DNA of 64,000 bases from an uncultured Bizionia sp. (GCA_947496215.1 CANMCF010000001.1:62001-126000); one strand, 5' to 3'; shown: positions 46,253 to 57,548, counted from the stretch's first letter. Numbers and translations are program-made. Notes: generated by a model from the letters alone, not told the origin.

Positions 46253-47275
46253 TCATATCTTCAACCTCGCTGAAGCCATGACATTGCTTTCGGCAAAATT
46301 AGCTTCCAAATACTTCAAGTGGCCAACGATGGCTATCATGGCTGCATTGTCCGTTGTAAATTCAAACTTGGGTACATAGGTGCTCCATCCAAACTTGTTT
46401 TCGCCATCTTTTAAAGCTTGGCGTATGCCTGAATTGGCTGAAACCCCACCACCAATAGCAATATGCTTGATACCAGTTTGCTTTGTGGCAAGCTTCAGTT
46501 TGTCTATTAGAATCCCGATGATGGTATATTGAATCGATGCGCAGATGTCGTTTAGGTTCTCTGCTATGAAGTTGGGATTGGCCTTAACTTCACGTTGAAT
46601 GAAGTACAGGACGGCAGTCTTGAAACCGGAAAAGCTAAAATTCAAACCATCAACCTTTGGTTTTGTGAACTTATAGGCTTTTGGGTTTCCAAGTTTGGCG
46701 CGTCTATCTATTTCAGGCCCTGCAGGATACCCCAAACCTAGGATCTTTCCACTTTTGTCGTAAGCTTCACCAACTGCATCATCTATGGTTTCACCAATAA
46801 CTTCCATTTTAAAGTAGTCGTCTACTCGTACAATTTGTGTATGTCCTCCCGAAATGGTCATTCCCAAAAAAGGGAAGGGAGGTTTTTCATAACCTTCTTC
46901 TTCGATGAAGTGAGCCAAGATGTGAGCTTGCATGTGGTTGACATCTATCAATGGAATGTTTAGACCATAGGCCATCGATTTTGCAAATGAAGTCCCTACC
47001 AGCAGAGAACCCATCAAACCAGGGCCTTTGGTAAAGGCAATTGCGTGCAATTGAGATTTTTCTATGTTTGCCTTTTTTAGTGCTTGAACCACGACTGGGA
47101 CTATGTTTTGTTGGTGTGCACGTGAAGCCAATTCTGGTACGACACCACCATATTCTTCGTGTATTTTTTGATTTGCGACAACATTACTTAGAATTTTTCC
47201 GTTGCATATAACGGAAGCTGCCGTATCGTCGCAAGAACTCTCTATACCAAGAATGTAAATATTTTGTGAGGACAT
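46253..47275 (-). CDS. tsaD: tRNA N6-adenosine threonylcarbamoyltransferase
   Basis: A 340-residue ASKHA-fold enzyme completing t6A37 of ANN-decoding tRNAs, working with TsaB/TsaC/TsaE. Motifs: ILGIESSCDDTAASV, the metal-binding HMQAHILAHF, GMTISGGHTQIV, and IAIGGGVSANSGIR. Essential in most bacteria. Divergent from tamB, with a TACATTTG -7 element at 47352-47359 on the minus strand. Confidence 0.97.
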   Translation of the reverse strand: MSSQNIYILGIESSCDDTAASVICNGKILSNVVANQKIHEEYGGVVPELASRAHQQNIVPVVVQALKKANIEKSQLHAIAFTKGPGLMGSLLVGTSFAKSMAYGLNIPLIDVNHMQAHILAHFIEEEGYEKPPFPFLGMTISGGHTQIVRVDDYFKMEVIGETIDDAVGEAYDKSGKILGLGYPAGPEIDRRAKLGNPKAYKFTKPKVDGLNFSFSGFKTAVLYFIQREVKANPNFIAENLNDICASIQYTIIGILIDKLKLATKQTGIKHIAIGGGVSANSGIRQALKDGENKFGWSTYVPKFEFTTDNAAMIAIVGHLKYLEANFAESNVMASARLKI

Positions 47276-47351
47276 TATTAAATATTAGGCACAATTATTG
47301 TTAATTTTGAAATTGTAAACAAAGGCTAGTAGCGATTGTTTGTTCATATTG

Positions 47352-47359
47352 CAAATGTA
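47352..47359 (-). promoter_or_regulatory. Putative tsaD -7 element
   Basis: Minus-strand TACATTTG fits TAnnTTTG about 77 bases before the tsaD ATG; no convincing -33 element at the usual spacing. Confidence 0.35.
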
Positions 47360-47428
47360 GTTTATTCTTAAAGAAAGTTATAACTTTAAATTCGTATCAA
47401 GAAGTTTCTAAAAATAATAGCAAAGTTA

Positions 47429-50400
47429 GTGGCAATCCTATTGCTACTCTTCATCATATTGGTGTTGTTGTTTTCCATTCCTGCGGTTCAAACCGGTTTG
47501 GGCAAGTGGGCTACGAATAAACTGAATGAAGATTACAAGACGAACATAAACATAGAAAAGGTTGGTCTTCAGTTTAATGGAGATGTGGAGCTTAAGCAGA
47601 TATTGATAAGGGATTATAAGAATGACACACTCATCAGTGCCTCGGAATTGAATACTTCCATCTTGAATTTTAAGAACCTATACAATAATAAACTTAACTT
47701 TGGAGACATAGATTTAGAGGACTTGATCTTGAACATCGTGACCTACGAGGGAGAGACGGATACCAATCTGGATGTTTTCGTTGCACGATTTGATGATGAA
47801 AATCCTACAAAGGAGAAAAGTGATTTCCTTATGTCATCCAGTGATGTTTCCATATACAGGGGGACTTTTAGGCTCATAGATGAGAATAAAGAAACACCAC
47901 AGATTTTGAGGTTCGATGATTTGAATGTTAATGCAACGAATTTCGTAATCAATGGAAGTGATGTCAATGCTAGAATAAATACGCTGGGTTTTGTGGATAG
48001 CAGAGGTTTGAAAATGCAGAATATGTCTACCAATTTTGGTTATACCTTGACTCGTATGACTTTCGACAATTTAAATATAAAGACAGAAAAATCGACTCTG
48101 AAAGGTGATTTGAGGTTTAACTACAATCGTGAGGATTTCAAGGATTTTGAGGACAAGGTAAAGGTAACGGCCAATTTTACGGATGGAGATATTGCTTTGG
48201 ACGAACTCAATACGTTCTATAATGAGTTTGGAGAGAACCAACACGCTAAATTAAGTACGCAATTAACGGGAACACTCAATGATTTGATGGCGAATAATTT
48301 AAAGTTGTCAACCAATAGCAATACCAATATCTACGGTAGCTTTAATTTCAAGAACCTTTTCAATAGCGAAGATGACAATTTTGAAATGACTGGTAACTTT
48401 ACGAATCTATCTTCCAATTATGGTGCATTGAAGGCCTTGTTGCCTAATGTTTTGGGAGCCTCGATCCCATCGGTCTTTGGTAAGTTGGGAACGTTTTCCA
48501 TAACGGGAAATACACATATAACATCTCAAAACATAAAGGCAAAGTTAAATATAAATACCAATTTGGGGTTTGTAAATTCGGATTTGGAACTTTCCAATGT
48601 GGGGAATATAGATACGGCATCCTATAAGGGAAATGTCGTTTTTAACAATTTTGACATGGGAACATTCTTGGAAGATCCAAGATTGGGAGAAATATCATCC
48701 AATCTGGATGTCGATGGTGTTGGGTTCAAAAAAGAAAATTTGCGCTCCCGTTTAACAGGGGATGTCTTTTCCATAGCATATAATGGCTATACCTACGAAA
48801 ACATAACTGTAAATGGCAAATATCAGCAAAACATATTTAACGGAGAGTTGAATGCCAATGATAAAAACCTGAAATTGAAGTTTAATGGTTTGGCAGATTT
48901 GTCCAAGGAAGTGAATACATTCGATTTCGTAGCCAATGTGGATTATGCCAATCTCAAAGCGCTTAATTTTTATGATAGAGATGAGCAATCGATCTTCAAA
49001 GGTGTAGTAGACATAAAAATGAAGGCAACGACGGTGGATGATGCGGAAGGCAGCATTACGTTCAAAAAGACAAACTACAAAAATGAGAATGATGATTATT
49101 ATTTTGATGATTTTGCCATAAAATCTTCATTTGGTGACAATGAAAGAATCATAGAGGTAAATTCCCCAGACATAGTAAAAGGATCGTTAAGAGGAAATTT
49201 CAAATTCAAGGACATTGCCAGTCTGTTTGAGAATTCCATTAAGGATGTGTACACCAACAAGGTACCAAATGAAATAGAGGCAAAGCAATACATAAACTTC
49301 AACTTCAAGATTTACAACAAGATAGTGGAGGTCTTCTACCCAGAAGTCAAATTGGGAGCAAACACTTTCATAAAAGGGAGGGTGGAAACGGATGAGAAGG
49401 AGTTCAAGCTTACCTTTAAATCCCCGAAGATAGAGTTGTTGGATTACTTTGCTAGCGAAATAGAGGTACAAGTGGACAATAAAAACCCATTGTTTAACAC
49501 CTATGTGGAAATAGACAGCATTAATACGAAGTATTATAGTGCTTCCAAGTTTAACTTGATCAATGTGACTTTGAATGATACGCTGTTCATGCGTTCAGAA
49601 TTCAAAGGAGGCAAAAATAACACGGACGATTACAATCTTAGTTTCTACCATACCATAAATGAAGAGAACAAATCTGTGGTCGGCTTCAAGAAGAGCGATG
49701 TCACATTCAAGGACAATAAATGGCATGTCAATGACAAACGCGATAATTTCAATAAGATTGAATTTGACAGGGATTTCAATAATTTCAAAATAGACAAGTT
49801 GGTAATGAACCATCGAAATGAGGAAATAAAATTGTCTGGAATTATTAGGGATTCTACTTACAAGGATTTGAAATTGAATTTCAAAGATGTGGATTTAACC
49901 AAGATAACTCCGGATTTGGATAGTTTGTCATTGGCAGGAAATGTCAATGGGAAATTGAATGTTTTGCAGAAAAATGGCAATTACTTGCCAAATTCCACCA
50001 TTACCATTGACGACTTGGAAATCAATAGGCATTATCTGGGATCTTTCGATGCCATAATAACTGGGAACGAATCATTGACCAACTATAAGGTGGATGCCAA
50101 GATAAAGGATGATGACTCGAAGTCCTTTTCGGCAATAGGTGACATTGAAGTGTCAAATGAAAAATCAACCATAGATTTAGATTTGAATTTCAATAAATTC
50201 AGTTTAAGGCCACTTACCCCTTTGTTGGATCCGGTTTTGAATAATATAAGAGGAGAAGTATATGGGAAGGTAGAAGTTGTTGGAAATCTCAAGAAACCTG
50301 ACATCGTTGGAGATTTGACAATCGACAAAGGCGGACTGAATGTGCCTTACTTGAATGTGGACTACGATTTCGAGGACAATGCATCGGTAACTCTCAAAGA

Positions 50401-51829
50401 GCAAAGTTTCATATTCAACAACATAAACATTACGGACACCGAAGAATCCTCGGAAGGCGTGTTGTATGGATCGATAAGTCATATCAATTTTTCAAAATGG
50501 AAACTTGATTTGGATATTGAGACAGATAGGTTATTGGTGCTGAACACCAAATACAATGAAGAATCTTTGTATTATGGTACAGGTTTCATAGGCGGAAGAG
50601 CCAAAATATTCGGGCCTACCGAAGCATTGAGAATAAGTGCGGAAGCCCAAACGAAAAAGGGAACGGAATTCTTCATTCCCCTAAACGACTTGGAATCGTT
50701 TGGAGACAATTCGTTCATTCATTTTCTAAGCCCTGAAGAAAAATTGGCAAAGTCCGAAGGTAGAGAGTTGAAGATTAAGGATGTCTCAGGTTTGGAATTG
50801 GATTTCGACCTAAACATAACAAATGATGCATTGATAGAAATCGTCATGGATAGAGAATCGGGAAGTACCATAAGAGGACGTGGAGCTGGAGAGTTGCTCT
50901 TTAACATAAACACCAATGGCAAGTTCAACATATATGGGGATTTCATTGTTTGGGAAGGAGTTTACAACTTCCTGTTCGGAGGCATCGTACAAAAGGAATT
51001 TACCGTAAAGCCCTTTGAAAGTAACTTGCAATGGAATGGAGACCCCCTGAAAGCATTGATAGACATCAAGGCAATATACAAAACGAGAACAAACCCATCT
51101 CCGTTGTTGGACAATCCGATAACACAAAATATCAGGACCGACTTGCAAATTAACCTGACAGGGCAATTGGAAAGACCAGATTACGACTTTCAATTCGAGT
51201 TTCCCAATGTGAGTTCTACCTTGAAATCCGAGTTGCAGTATCGATTGGATTCAAAAGAAGATAGAGACAAGCAAGCCTTGAACCTTTTGGCGACAGGAGC
51301 ATTCAATAGACAGCTCAAAGACCTCAATGTCACAGGAACCTTGACCGAAAGATTGAACGGGTTGATAAATGGTTTGTTTTCAGACAATGAAGGTAAGCTT
51401 CAAGTGGGAGTAAATTTGGAAGCAGGTCAAAATACACCAGGTTTTGAAACCGATAGCCGATTCGGTGTCACCCTACAAACAAAAATTACGGATAGGGTGC
51501 TCATCAATGGTAAAGTTGGGGTTCCGGTAGGAGGTGTAAGTGAATCCGTGATAGCCGGGGACGTACAGGTTGATTTTCTATTGAATGAAGAAGGAACACT
51601 CACCGCCAAGGTTTTCAATAGAGAAAACAGCATTCGTAACTTTGGAGAAGAAATTGGATACACACAAGGTTTGGGTATAGCCTATTCGGTGGATTTTGAT
51701 TCCTTTGGAGAGTTACTTCGTAAAATTTTCAATAAGAAGGAGAAAGAAGAACCTGTTAAGGACACTCCAAAGAAAAAGGATGACAACAATCCTTTTTCTG
51801 ACGATTCAATAGGAATAAAAGAAAAATAA
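47429..51829 (+). CDS. TamB/DUF490 translocation and assembly module protein
   Basis: A 1466-residue bridge-like envelope protein. An N-terminal TM helix (AILLLLFIILVLLFS) anchors it in the inner membrane; the bulk is a long beta-taco of repeated amphipathic strands, ending with the conserved DUF490 domain (about 1080-1440; SGSTIRGRGAGELLFNINTN, GVYNFLFGGIVQKEF, ALNLLATGAFN). TamB with TamA helps outer-membrane protein insertion or lipid transport. The GTG at 47429 is the only standard start; the frame stays open to 47390 and that extension (IRIKKFLKIIAKL) looks like the usual basic N-terminus, so ATT at 47390 is a possible rare start. Confidence 0.92.
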   Translation: MAILLLLFIILVLLFSIPAVQTGLGKWATNKLNEDYKTNINIEKVGLQFNGDVELKQILIRDYKNDTLISASELNTSILNFKNLYNNKLNFGDIDLEDLILNIVTYEGETDTNLDVFVARFDDENPTKEKSDFLMSSSDVSIYRGTFRLIDENKETPQILRFDDLNVNATNFVINGSDVNARINTLGFVDSRGLKMQNMSTNFGYTLTRMTFDNLNIKTEKSTLKGDLRFNYNREDFKDFEDKVKVTANFTDGDIALDELNTFYNEFGENQHAKLSTQLTGTLNDLMANNLKLSTNSNTNIYGSFNFKNLFNSEDDNFEMTGNFTNLSSNYGALKALLPNVLGASIPSVFGKLGTFSITGNTHITSQNIKAKLNINTNLGFVNSDLELSNVGNIDTASYKGNVVFNNFDMGTFLEDPRLGEISSNLDVDGVGFKKENLRSRLTGDVFSIAYNGYTYENITVNGKYQQNIFNGELNANDKNLKLKFNGLADLSKEVNTFDFVANVDYANLKALNFYDRDEQSIFKGVVDIKMKATTVDDAEGSITFKKTNYKNENDDYYFDDFAIKSSFGDNERIIEVNSPDIVKGSLRGNFKFKDIASLFENSIKDVYTNKVPNEIEAKQYINFNFKIYNKIVEVFYPEVKLGANTFIKGRVETDEKEFKLTFKSPKIELLDYFASEIEVQVDNKNPLFNTYVEIDSINTKYYSASKFNLINVTLNDTLFMRSEFKGGKNNTDDYNLSFYHTINEENKSVVGFKKSDVTFKDNKWHVNDKRDNFNKIEFDRDFNNFKIDKLVMNHRNEEIKLSGIIRDSTYKDLKLNFKDVDLTKITPDLDSLSLAGNVNGKLNVLQKNGNYLPNSTITIDDLEINRHYLGSFDAIITGNESLTNYKVDAKIKDDDSKSFSAIGDIEVSNEKSTIDLDLNFNKFSLRPLTPLLDPVLNNIRGEVYGKVEVVGNLKKPDIVGDLTIDKGGLNVPYLNVDYDFEDNASVTLKEQSFIFNNINITDTEESSEGVLYGSISHINFSKWKLDLDIETDRLLVLNTKYNEESLYYGTGFIGGRAKIFGPTEALRISAEAQTKKGTEFFIPLNDLESFGDNSFIHFLSPEEKLAKSEGRELKIKDVSGLELDFDLNITNDALIEIVMDRESGSTIRGRGAGELLFNINTNGKFNIYGDFIVWEGVYNFLFGGIVQKEFTVKPFESNLQWNGDPLKALIDIKAIYKTRTNPSPLLDNPITQNIRTDLQINLTGQLERPDYDFQFEFPNVSSTLKSELQYRLDSKEDRDKQALNLLATGAFNRQLKDLNVTGTLTERLNGLINGLFSDNEGKLQVGVNLEAGQNTPGFETDSRFGVTLQTKITDRVLINGKVGVPVGGVSESVIAGDVQVDFLLNEEGTLTAKVFNRENSIRNFGEEIGYTQGLGIAYSVDFDSFGELLRKIFNKKEKEEPVKDTPKKKDDNNPFSDDSIGIKEK

Positions 51830-51990
51830 TTACTGCATTTGTTGCCTTGTTCAGCAGCGACGATTCCTACTTTTTCAACAATTTTATTAACTAAAACGTT
51901 ATAGTGAAAACTATCTGGTTAAATTTTGGTGAAACCATTGTAGTATATTGATTTTCTTTTATAGATTTACCTGAATTAACAAGGAAATTA

Positions 51991-52977
51991 ATGTCAAAAT
52001 CAATAAAAAAAATTGGAGTAATGACCTCTGGAGGAGACTCTCCAGGAATGAATGCTGCGATAAGATCCGTAGCAAGGACATGTGCCTATCACGATATAGA
52101 ATGTGTGGGGATATACCGAGGATATGAAGGAATGATAGAAGGAGATTTCAAAGAACTTACCGCACGTAATGTAAAAGGTATAATAAACAAGGGAGGAACG
52201 ATTTTAAAATCGGCAAGGTCCAAAGAGTTCAGAACATCGGAAGGTCGTAAAAAAGCATACGAATCCCTAAAGGCAGAAAATGTGGAAGCATTGGTTGTGA
52301 TCGGTGGAGATGGTACTTTTACAGGAGCTTTGATCTTCAATCAAGAATATGGGTTTCCAGTAATAGGAATCCCAGGAACCATAGATAATGATATTTTTGG
52401 AACGTCCCACACATTGGGTTATGATACGGCTTTGAACACAGTCGTGGAAGCAATAGACAAGATACGAGATACGGCGAGTTCCCATAACCGTTTGTTCTTT
52501 GTGGAAGTAATGGGTAGAGATGTAGGGCACATAGCATTGAATGTAGGTGTGGGTGCTGGAGCAGAAGAAATATTGATCCCGGAGGAAAACCTTGGTTTGG
52601 AGCGTTTGTTGGAATCGTTGAGGCGTAGCAAGCAATCTGGGAAATCTTCTAGTATAGTCGTTGTTGCTGAAGGCGATAAAATAGGAAAAAGTGTTTTCGA
52701 ACTCAGGGATTATGTGGAGGAGAACATGACGGAATACGAGGTAAGAGTGTCTGTACTGGGGCATATGCAAAGAGGAGGTTCTCCATCTTGCTTCGATCGT
52801 GTATTGGCAAGTAGAATGGGAGTGAAGGCAGTTGAAAGCCTTCTGGAAGGAAAGTCCAATGCAATGGTAGGATTGATGAGTGACAAGATGGAATTGACAC
52901 CCTTGGAAAAAGCCATAAAGGGACAATCGAAAATAAACAAGGAATTAATACGTGTGTCGGATATCATGACCACATAA
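51991..52977 (+). CDS. pfkA: 6-phosphofructokinase
   Basis: A 328-residue ATP-dependent PFK, committing step of glycolysis. Motifs: VMTSGGDSPGMNAAIRS, IGGDGTFTGA, GIPGTIDND with the catalytic Asp, and EVMGRDVGHIAL. The Gly after the GGDGT motif agrees with ATP rather than pyrophosphate use. Followed 18 bases later by gapA. Confidence 0.97.
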   Translation: MSKSIKKIGVMTSGGDSPGMNAAIRSVARTCAYHDIECVGIYRGYEGMIEGDFKELTARNVKGIINKGGTILKSARSKEFRTSEGRKKAYESLKAENVEALVVIGGDGTFTGALIFNQEYGFPVIGIPGTIDNDIFGTSHTLGYDTALNTVVEAIDKIRDTASSHNRLFFVEVMGRDVGHIALNVGVGAGAEEILIPEENLGLERLLESLRRSKQSGKSSSIVVVAEGDKIGKSVFELRDYVEENMTEYEVRVSVLGHMQRGGSPSCFDRVLASRMGVKAVESLLEGKSNAMVGLMSDKMELTPLEKAIKGQSKINKELIRVSDIMTT

Positions 52978-52983
52978 CAATAG

Positions 52984-53997
<1,014 letters not shown>

Positions 53998-54178
53998 TAT
54001 AAAATAAATTATATTTGGAGACAGGTTCAAAAAACAGGACTACACATTGGTAGTAATCGAACACAATGGAAAATGTATTGGAAACAAATGTTCTTCTGTG
54101 TTTTTACTTTGAGTTCACTAAATTAACGTCGGAAGTGTTTTTTGTTACCTTTTTTAAATGCTTGATTAAATAAAACCT

Positions 54179-55039
54179 ATGATTTTAATAGTTGATAGTG
54201 GTTCTACCAAATGCGATTGGATTGCAGTAGATGAAAAAGGGAACCAATTATTAGAGAAGATAAGAACTAAGGGATTGAACCCGGCCATACTATCTGAGAA
54301 AAAACTGAAGAAGACCATAAAGAAAAGCAAGGAGTTGAAAAAAAACAGGGAGAAGGTTTCCCACGTTTTCTTTTATGGTGCAGGTTGTGGTACGGAAAGA
54401 CCAAAGCTCTTGTTGAAGGGCGTGTTGCAAAACTTTTTCGAGAATGCAAAGATTAGCGTTGATGAGGATACTATGGCAGCTGTCTATGCTACGATTAACA
54501 GCAATGAGGAAGAAGCCGTTGTTTGCATTTTGGGAACAGGCTCAAATTGCAGCTATTACGATGGCAAAGAGTTGCAACAGAGAGTGTCTGCCTTGGGTTA
54601 CTCCTTAATGGATGATGCTTCAGGTAATTATTATGGTAGGCAATTGCTTAGAGATTATTATTTCAACCATATGCCTGAAGAGATCAAGGTATCTTTTGAT
54701 GACAAATACAATTTGGAAGTAGATTACATAAAGCACAACTTGTACAAACAACCCAATCCCAATGCCTATCTGGCTAGGTTTGCAGAGTTCATGATTCTGA
54801 ACAAGGATTCCGAATACATCAAGGAGTTGATAAAAGAAGGCATTAGATTGTTTGCAAGAAATATGATATTGCAATACAAAGAAGAATTAAGGCGTGTTCC
54901 TGTCCATTTTGCAGGATCCATAGCTTTTTTCTGTCAAGAAGAAATAAATGCAGTGGCAAAGGAGTTGAACTTCACAGTTGGAAATTTCGAACGAAGACCG
55001 ATAGAGGGTTTGGTGGGATACCACATTAAGAACTTGTAG
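54179..55039 (+). CDS. BadF/BadG/BcrA/BcrD ATPase family sugar kinase (N-acetylglucosamine kinase-like)
   Basis: A 286-residue ASKHA-fold kinase. The phosphate-1 loop is ILIVDSGSTKCDWI, phosphate-2 is CILGTGSNCSYYDG, and adenosine loop FAGSIAFFCQEEI. The closest family in Bacteroidota is N-acetylglucosamine kinase, feeding amino sugars to glycolysis; fits its place after pfkA and gapA. Ends before a strong terminator. Confidence 0.85.
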   Translation: MILIVDSGSTKCDWIAVDEKGNQLLEKIRTKGLNPAILSEKKLKKTIKKSKELKKNREKVSHVFFYGAGCGTERPKLLLKGVLQNFFENAKISVDEDTMAAVYATINSNEEEAVVCILGTGSNCSYYDGKELQQRVSALGYSLMDDASGNYYGRQLLRDYYFNHMPEEIKVSFDDKYNLEVDYIKHNLYKQPNPNAYLARFAEFMILNKDSEYIKELIKEGIRLFARNMILQYKEELRRVPVHFAGSIAFFCQEEINAVAKELNFTVGNFERRPIEGLVGYHIKNL

Positions 55040-55064
55040 TTATTTTCAAAATAACTAAAGATGT

Positions 55065-55098
55065 AAAGGGCTACGATATCTAGATATCGTAGCCCTTT
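55065..55098. terminator. Perfect 34-bp palindromic terminator
   Basis: AAAGGGCTACGATATCT and its exact reverse complement with no separate loop, followed by more T. Strong stop for the glycolysis gene group. Confidence 0.9.
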
Positions 55099-55245
55099 TT
55101 AATATTTGGTGGTATCACCTCTCTTTATTTACAACATAAGACAAAAGGACGTAGGGAGATGCCCATATAATACAGATTGTTAGCATTTATTTTGATTAAG
55201 TAAGAAAATATGGATTAAAAAGTATGTTAACAATATTTCAATATA

Positions 55246-55253
55246 TATCTTTG
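55246..55253 (+). promoter_or_regulatory. -7 promoter element of the surface cassette
   Basis: TATCTTTG matches TAnnTTTG, about 43 bases before the first cassette ATG; GTTAAC lies 16 bases upstream as a weak -33. Confidence 0.45.
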
Positions 55254-55295
55254 CCTTCGTTTTGATCAAAATACTGTAAAATAACCTCTTAAAGA

Positions 55296-55889
55296 ATGCT
55301 TATAAGATCCCCCTACGCTTTTTTTACTTTTTCCATCGCTTTTATGTTATGTTTTACTTCGTGTAAATCGGATTCGCAAAAGAAATATGAAGAATACAAG
55401 TTTTACAACCTTCAGCAAGAAGGATGGAAATCCAAACGTGTCAACCAATTTGTTGGTGACATAAACTATACTGCAACTGAGGTTCCACTTCAATATTACA
55501 TCTTGAAAAACAATGAGGACAATCCTCAAATAGTGGACTCCCTATACAATATGAACAATAGGGAACGCATCGTGGAAATCGAATTCCAACATAGCAATGA
55601 GCAAGACCTATTGTTGGAAAAATACACCAAAAGGAGTTATGAGGATGCCGTAAAGTATATGGCCTTCACAATAGAGAGGGATTTTACCGTCATAACCAAT
55701 TCCGATGACACGATAAGATGCTCAGGAGTCAATTTCGAACGAAATTTCAAAGTAGCTCCCTTTAAAAGGGTGCTCCTGTATTTCAATGGCATAAGCCCAG
55801 ACGACAACATAAAACTAATCTACCAAGACCAATTGTTTGGCAATGGTAAGATAAAATTCAACTTCAACGAAACACCGATAAAATTATAA
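55296..55889 (+). CDS. Lipoprotein heading the surface cassette
   Basis: A 197-residue lipoprotein: signal peptide with CFTSC, Cys23. The mature protein is a mix of helix and strand (YEEYKFYNLQQEGWKSKRVN near the start; FKRVLLYFNGISPDDNIKLI near the end) with no family I recognise. The stop is 6 bases before the first fibre-like gene, so it heads a run of five close-packed plus-strand genes. Possibly an outer-membrane anchor or chaperone for the surface proteins that follow; this is inference from position. Confidence 0.72.
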   Translation: MLIRSPYAFFTFSIAFMLCFTSCKSDSQKKYEEYKFYNLQQEGWKSKRVNQFVGDINYTATEVPLQYYILKNNEDNPQIVDSLYNMNNRERIVEIEFQHSNEQDLLLEKYTKRSYEDAVKYMAFTIERDFTVITNSDDTIRCSGVNFERNFKVAPFKRVLLYFNGISPDDNIKLIYQDQLFGNGKIKFNFNETPIKL

Positions 55890-55895
55890 AATATT

Positions 55896-57494
55896 ATGTA
55901 TAAGAAGATTTTACTATTTATAATGGCTATTATGCCGATATTTACTTTTTCGCAAAATACCTTTTATGGAGCTAACGTAGGAGATGATACAAATGGCTCC
56001 AACAATAATTTTTATGGAACATCTTCTGGTAGTAACAGTAGTGGTATTTTAAATGTACTTTTTGGTCATAATTCTGGTATAAATAATACTGGAGATGGAG
56101 GCGTTTTTGTTGGTGGTAATACAGGAGAGTTGAATACAGGGGATGAAAATACTTTTATAGGAGTATTTTCAGGGAGGTTCAATAGTTCGGGACAGCGTAA
56201 TACTTTTATAGGAGCACGTTCGGGAATAAATAATACTACAGGAAAAAAGAATACTTTTGTCGGTTGGGGAGCCAATGCCAATAACTTGACAGGGGATTTT
56301 AATACTTCATTGGGATACTCTTCTGGATATAAAAACTTATCTGGAACGTACAATGTGTCCGTAGGATTACAATCTGGTTATGAAAATACGTCTGGTGCTT
56401 ACAATACCAACATAGGAACATACGCAGGGAGTAAAAATGAAACAGGAGTGAACAATACTATGATTGGTGCTGCCGCTGGTTATACAAATGCATCAGGATC
56501 TGGTAATGTATTCCTTGGTTTCACGGCGGGTCGAGAAGAGCAAGGCAGCAATAAGTTATACATAGAAAACACGAATAGTAGCTCTCCATTGATTTGGGGG
56601 GATTTTGCTACGGATGTGGTAAATGTAAATGGGAAACTTGGTGTAGGAACAACAGCACCAGATTCAAAGCTCGATGTAAGAGGTGTCGTTTCAGTAGGAG
56701 ACGAATCGATTGAGAATCGTTTTAAGATATGGGCTGGAGGTACAGGAAATGCCAATCATATGAGAATAGGTACGGATTATGCACATTATGGTGATGCCGT
56801 TTTGGAGTTATATCAAAACTACGGAGGAGGAACTGAGCAAAATCCAGGAAAGCTTATTGTAAATGGTAACATTGGTATTGGCACAGTAGCTCCAAGTGCA
56901 AAAATGCATATAAACACAATTAATTCAAATGGAAATTACAATACGACATTTGATGGGAACAGTATGAATTTTGAAAATGGAGGACAAGCTTCTTTCATAA
57001 GAAAATTTGATACAGGTAGGTTGTTTTTCTCTATAGGGGATACTAATAATTATGTTATGAGTATGTCAAATAATGGTAATATAGGTATAGGTACTGGTAC
57101 AGATAACCCAGATGAAAAACTAACAGTCAAAGGGAAAATTCACACAGAAGAGGTAAGGGTAGATTTAATGGTTCCTGGACCAGACTACGTCTTCGAAAAG
57201 TATTTTACAGGAACTTCCAAATTAAATTCCAACTATGAAATGCCGACACTTGAAGAAGTGGAAGCTTACACAAAAGCAAACCATCACCTACCAGAAATAC
57301 CCTCTGCCCAAGAAATGAAGGACAACGGCATCCAATTGAAGGAAATGAACTTGAAGTTGCTTCAAAAGATTGAGGAACTTACCTTATATACCATCCAACA
57401 ACAGAAGGAGTTGGATGACCAAAAGAATAAAAACAAGACTTTGGAGGATAGATTGGAAAAAATAGAAAAATTATTGGAAAGTCTTGAAGAATAA
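55896..57494 (+). CDS. Fibre-like repeat protein with coiled-coil C-terminus (copy 1)
   Basis: A 532-residue secreted protein. Signal peptide (MYKKILLFIMAIMPIFTFSQ); about twelve 16/17-residue repeats with pattern N-T-x-I-G-x-x-S-G-x-x-N-x-x-G (about residues 21-225), probably a parallel beta-roll as in trimeric adhesin heads; a linker carrying GNVFLGFTAGREEQGSNKLY and SSSPLIWGDFATD; beta modules with GIGT motifs (about 240-400); then a tail-fibre-like C-terminal segment (DYVFEKYFTGTSKL, HHLPEIPSAQEMKDNG) and a heptad coiled coil (about 485-532). No S74 self-cleaving domain is seen. Likely trimeric surface fibre or adhesin. Confidence 0.78.
   Translation: MYKKILLFIMAIMPIFTFSQNTFYGANVGDDTNGSNNNFYGTSSGSNSSGILNVLFGHNSGINNTGDGGVFVGGNTGELNTGDENTFIGVFSGRFNSSGQRNTFIGARSGINNTTGKKNTFVGWGANANNLTGDFNTSLGYSSGYKNLSGTYNVSVGLQSGYENTSGAYNTNIGTYAGSKNETGVNNTMIGAAAGYTNASGSGNVFLGFTAGREEQGSNKLYIENTNSSSPLIWGDFATDVVNVNGKLGVGTTAPDSKLDVRGVVSVGDESIENRFKIWAGGTGNANHMRIGTDYAHYGDAVLELYQNYGGGTEQNPGKLIVNGNIGIGTVAPSAKMHINTINSNGNYNTTFDGNSMNFENGGQASFIRKFDTGRLFFSIGDTNNYVMSMSNNGNIGIGTGTDNPDEKLTVKGKIHTEEVRVDLMVPGPDYVFEKYFTGTSKLNSNYEMPTLEEVEAYTKANHHLPEIPSAQEMKDNGIQLKEMNLKLLQKIEELTLYTIQQQKELDDQKNKNKTLEDRLEKIEKLLESLEE
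57179..57355 (+). repeat. 177-bp segment identical to 60493-60669 (copy 1)
   Basis: By direct reading every base matches the second copy (offset 3314), from within DYVFEKYF to MNLK of the fibre C-terminal domain. Flanking codons diverge at once. Confidence 0.92.
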
Positions 57495-57548
57495 GTTATT
57501 GCGATCTAATATTAGTTTTAAATAAAAATTAATGAAATTGTAAATTTT

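Noticed and set aside
52267..52926. 219-codon minus-strand frame over pfkA
   Set aside because: Antisense shadow of pfkA.
56040..56560. CRISPR-like or satellite DNA repeat
   Set aside because: The roughly 51-bp periodicity is imperfect and explained by protein-level 17-residue repeats in frame.
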